DNA from: CAYJNO01 sp964371715
GTDB taxonomy: Bacteria > Bacillota_I > Bacilli_A > Erysipelotrichales > Erysipelotrichaceae
Direction of reading: 5' to 3'
Length of the DNA stretch: 16,798 nucleotides
Assembly: GCA_964371715.1 (NCBI GenBank)
Contig: CAYJNO010000034.1
Location: 1 to 16,798 of the forward strand
The notes under the pieces are model-generated. The model was not told the origin of the DNA. It made no database searches and saw nothing but the letters and a program-made list of their open reading frames with translations. The position numbers were made by a program, and so were the translations under genes. Below, one piece after another: positions 15,661 to 16,798 of the stretch. Position 1 is the stretch's first letter; each line of letters starts with the position of its first letter.

Positions 15661-16740
15661 ATGGCTAAATTAAATTATTTATTAAAAAGTACTTTAGTGT
15701 CGGTATTATTATTAGGAGGAGTAGGGTGTACTTCTGAGAATAAAGAAGTTGTAGAAGAAAATCAAATTGATTATTCAGGAACTTATATTGGATACTCTTG
15801 GAAGGGTGAAGCTGAAGGTGTTGAAAAAGCTGTTTGTACTGAATATATTGAAACTAAGGTAACATTAAGTAAAGAAGGTATTATTCAGTCTGTTGAAATG
15901 GATTTTATGGTATATAAAAATAATGAGTGGATTAGTAGATTAAATCCAGAATATAGTGCGGTAATTGATTTTAGTGTTGAACCAACAACTGCTACATTAG
16001 CTAGTGATAATAGCGAATATAAGGCAGGTAATAGTATGTTTAAAATTAGTAATAATGATAAAATGTCAAATTATGTTGTAGGTGTAAATGAAGATGGTAT
16101 AGTTGCGTTTGGACTAGTTGATCCATTCACTAGATACTTACAAGAATATAAATTAGACACATATTTTGATTATTCAACGCCAATTGGTGATATGACTATT
16201 GAAAATGGAGGTATGGTTCCAACAACTAGAACTAGTACTTCAGCAATGATTAAACCAACAACATGGGATGAATATGCAAATACAAGTATTTTTGATTTCT
16301 ATGCAATTAATGATTCAATTGTTGGAAGTGGTGTTTTTGAAGGGTTAACTTCTGATTCAACAATGCAAGAATATTTAGAAAGAGTTGGTGTCGAATTTAT
16401 TGATGGAAAACCGCAGCCAAAAGAAGTTAGTGTTGGTTACTTTGGAAGAGGTGGTTGGTCTGGTAATTATGAAGCAATCGAAGAATACCTTGTAGGTAAA
16501 AGTGCTTTAGAATATAATTCGTTGATTGATTGGACTAATGAAATGTATGGCGCTGGAATAAATGAAAATAACATATTTGGAAAAGATGTTGAAGCAGGCG
16601 CTACAAAAACAGTGCAAAATTCTATTGATGGAATCTCTGGTGCAACAGTTCGTATATCTAGAGAGTCTACATCGTTTCAACGTGCAATGGTAGAAGCTAA
16701 AATTATAGAAGAAAAAGATGTAATAATTGGAAGATTCTAA
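15661..16740 (+). CDS. Predicted lipoprotein with C-terminal FMN-binding (flavinylation) motif
   Basis: The 359-residue protein starts at ATG 15661, six bases after AGGAG. Residues 1-22 form a lipoprotein signal ending LLGGVGC, with Cys23 the likely lipid-anchored residue, so it should sit on the outer face of the membrane. An acidic linker (about 25-37) follows. Residues about 40-160 are beta-rich (YSGTYIGYSWKGEAEG, VTLSKEGIIQSVEMDF) and recall the FMN-binding fold without its motif. At 323-330 is DGISGATV, the motif in which ApbE-type transferases attach FMN to the threonine (here Thr329) in FMN-binding domains of RnfG, NqrC and PplA type. Those proteins carry electrons at or outside the membrane. 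No ApbE or partner gene is in the window. Family membership rests mainly on this motif and the lipoprotein signal. Confidence 0.6.
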   Translation: MAKLNYLLKSTLVSVLLLGGVGCTSENKEVVEENQIDYSGTYIGYSWKGEAEGVEKAVCTEYIETKVTLSKEGIIQSVEMDFMVYKNNEWISRLNPEYSAVIDFSVEPTTATLASDNSEYKAGNSMFKISNNDKMSNYVVGVNEDGIVAFGLVDPFTRYLQEYKLDTYFDYSTPIGDMTIENGGMVPTTRTSTSAMIKPTTWDEYANTSIFDFYAINDSIVGSGVFEGLTSDSTMQEYLERVGVEFIDGKPQPKEVSVGYFGRGGWSGNYEAIEEYLVGKSALEYNSLIDWTNEMYGAGINENNIFGKDVEAGATKTVQNSIDGISGATVRISRESTSFQRAMVEAKIIEEKDVIIGRF

Positions 16741-16741
16741 T

Positions 16742-16782
16742 AAAAAAATGAGTATCTATTATTTGATAGATACTCATTTTTT
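16742..16782 (+). terminator. Rho-independent terminator of the lipoprotein gene
   Basis: A perfect 13-bp stem AATGAGTATCTAT (16747-16759) pairs with 16766-16778 around a 6-base loop, flanked by A on the left and T on the right. It could work in both directions. It starts directly after the TAA. The last 16 bases of the window show nothing further. Confidence 0.88.
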
Positions 16783-16798
16783 ATAATTCATGAGTTAA

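Overview
The window is AT-rich, codes densely, and carries Shine-Dalgarno sites of the AGGAG type. TAA is the usual stop, and TGA also ends one small gene, so TGA is not read as Trp here. Gram-positive-style lipoprotein signals, a consensus CcpA (cre) site and a triple-membrane-span surface-protein tail point to a low-GC Bacillota or a Mycoplasmatota-type relative (Erysipelotrichia, Izemoplasma or Haloplasma-like). The sequence alone does not fix the genus.

Positions 1-5909 hold two tandem, related giant surface proteins; the first is cut by the window edge. Each has MBG-type beta-sandwich repeats, a Pro/Thr/Val stalk made of tandem repeats, and the same C-terminal three-helix membrane anchor. 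No LPXTG sorting signal is present. Each gene ends at its own strong hairpin terminator. The second has a promoter region with two tandem 21-bp direct repeats in front of a -10 box that lacks a good -35.

Positions 5949-15560 hold an oligopeptide-type (Opp/Dpp, SBP_bac_5 class) ABC importer with associated genes. The binding-protein lipoprotein gene lies on the minus strand and is broken by one in-frame TAA. Divergent from it, and probably one transcript, run OppB-like and OppC-like permeases, OppD-like and OppF-like ATPases, a small two-helix membrane protein, a GntR-type regulator with a LacI-like ligand domain, a PLP enzyme of the Cys/Met (cystathionine lyase/synthase) family and an M42 metallo-aminopeptidase. 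Gaps are 0-17 bases or short overlaps, and the unit closes with a hairpin terminator. The simplest reading is import of a peptide or peptide-like compound, trimming by the aminopeptidase, processing of a sulfur amino acid by the PLP enzyme, and local control by the regulator sensing a ligand. The regulator class and the cre site leave room for a sugar-linked substrate.

Positions 15574-16782 hold a single-gene unit: a predicted lipoprotein with a C-terminal DGISGAT motif typical of covalently flavinylated FMN-binding domains. It is driven by a near-consensus promoter whose -10 and start region lie within an 18-bp-arm perfect inverted repeat. It ends at a hairpin terminator at the window edge. 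No tRNA, rRNA, CRISPR array or transposase was seen.
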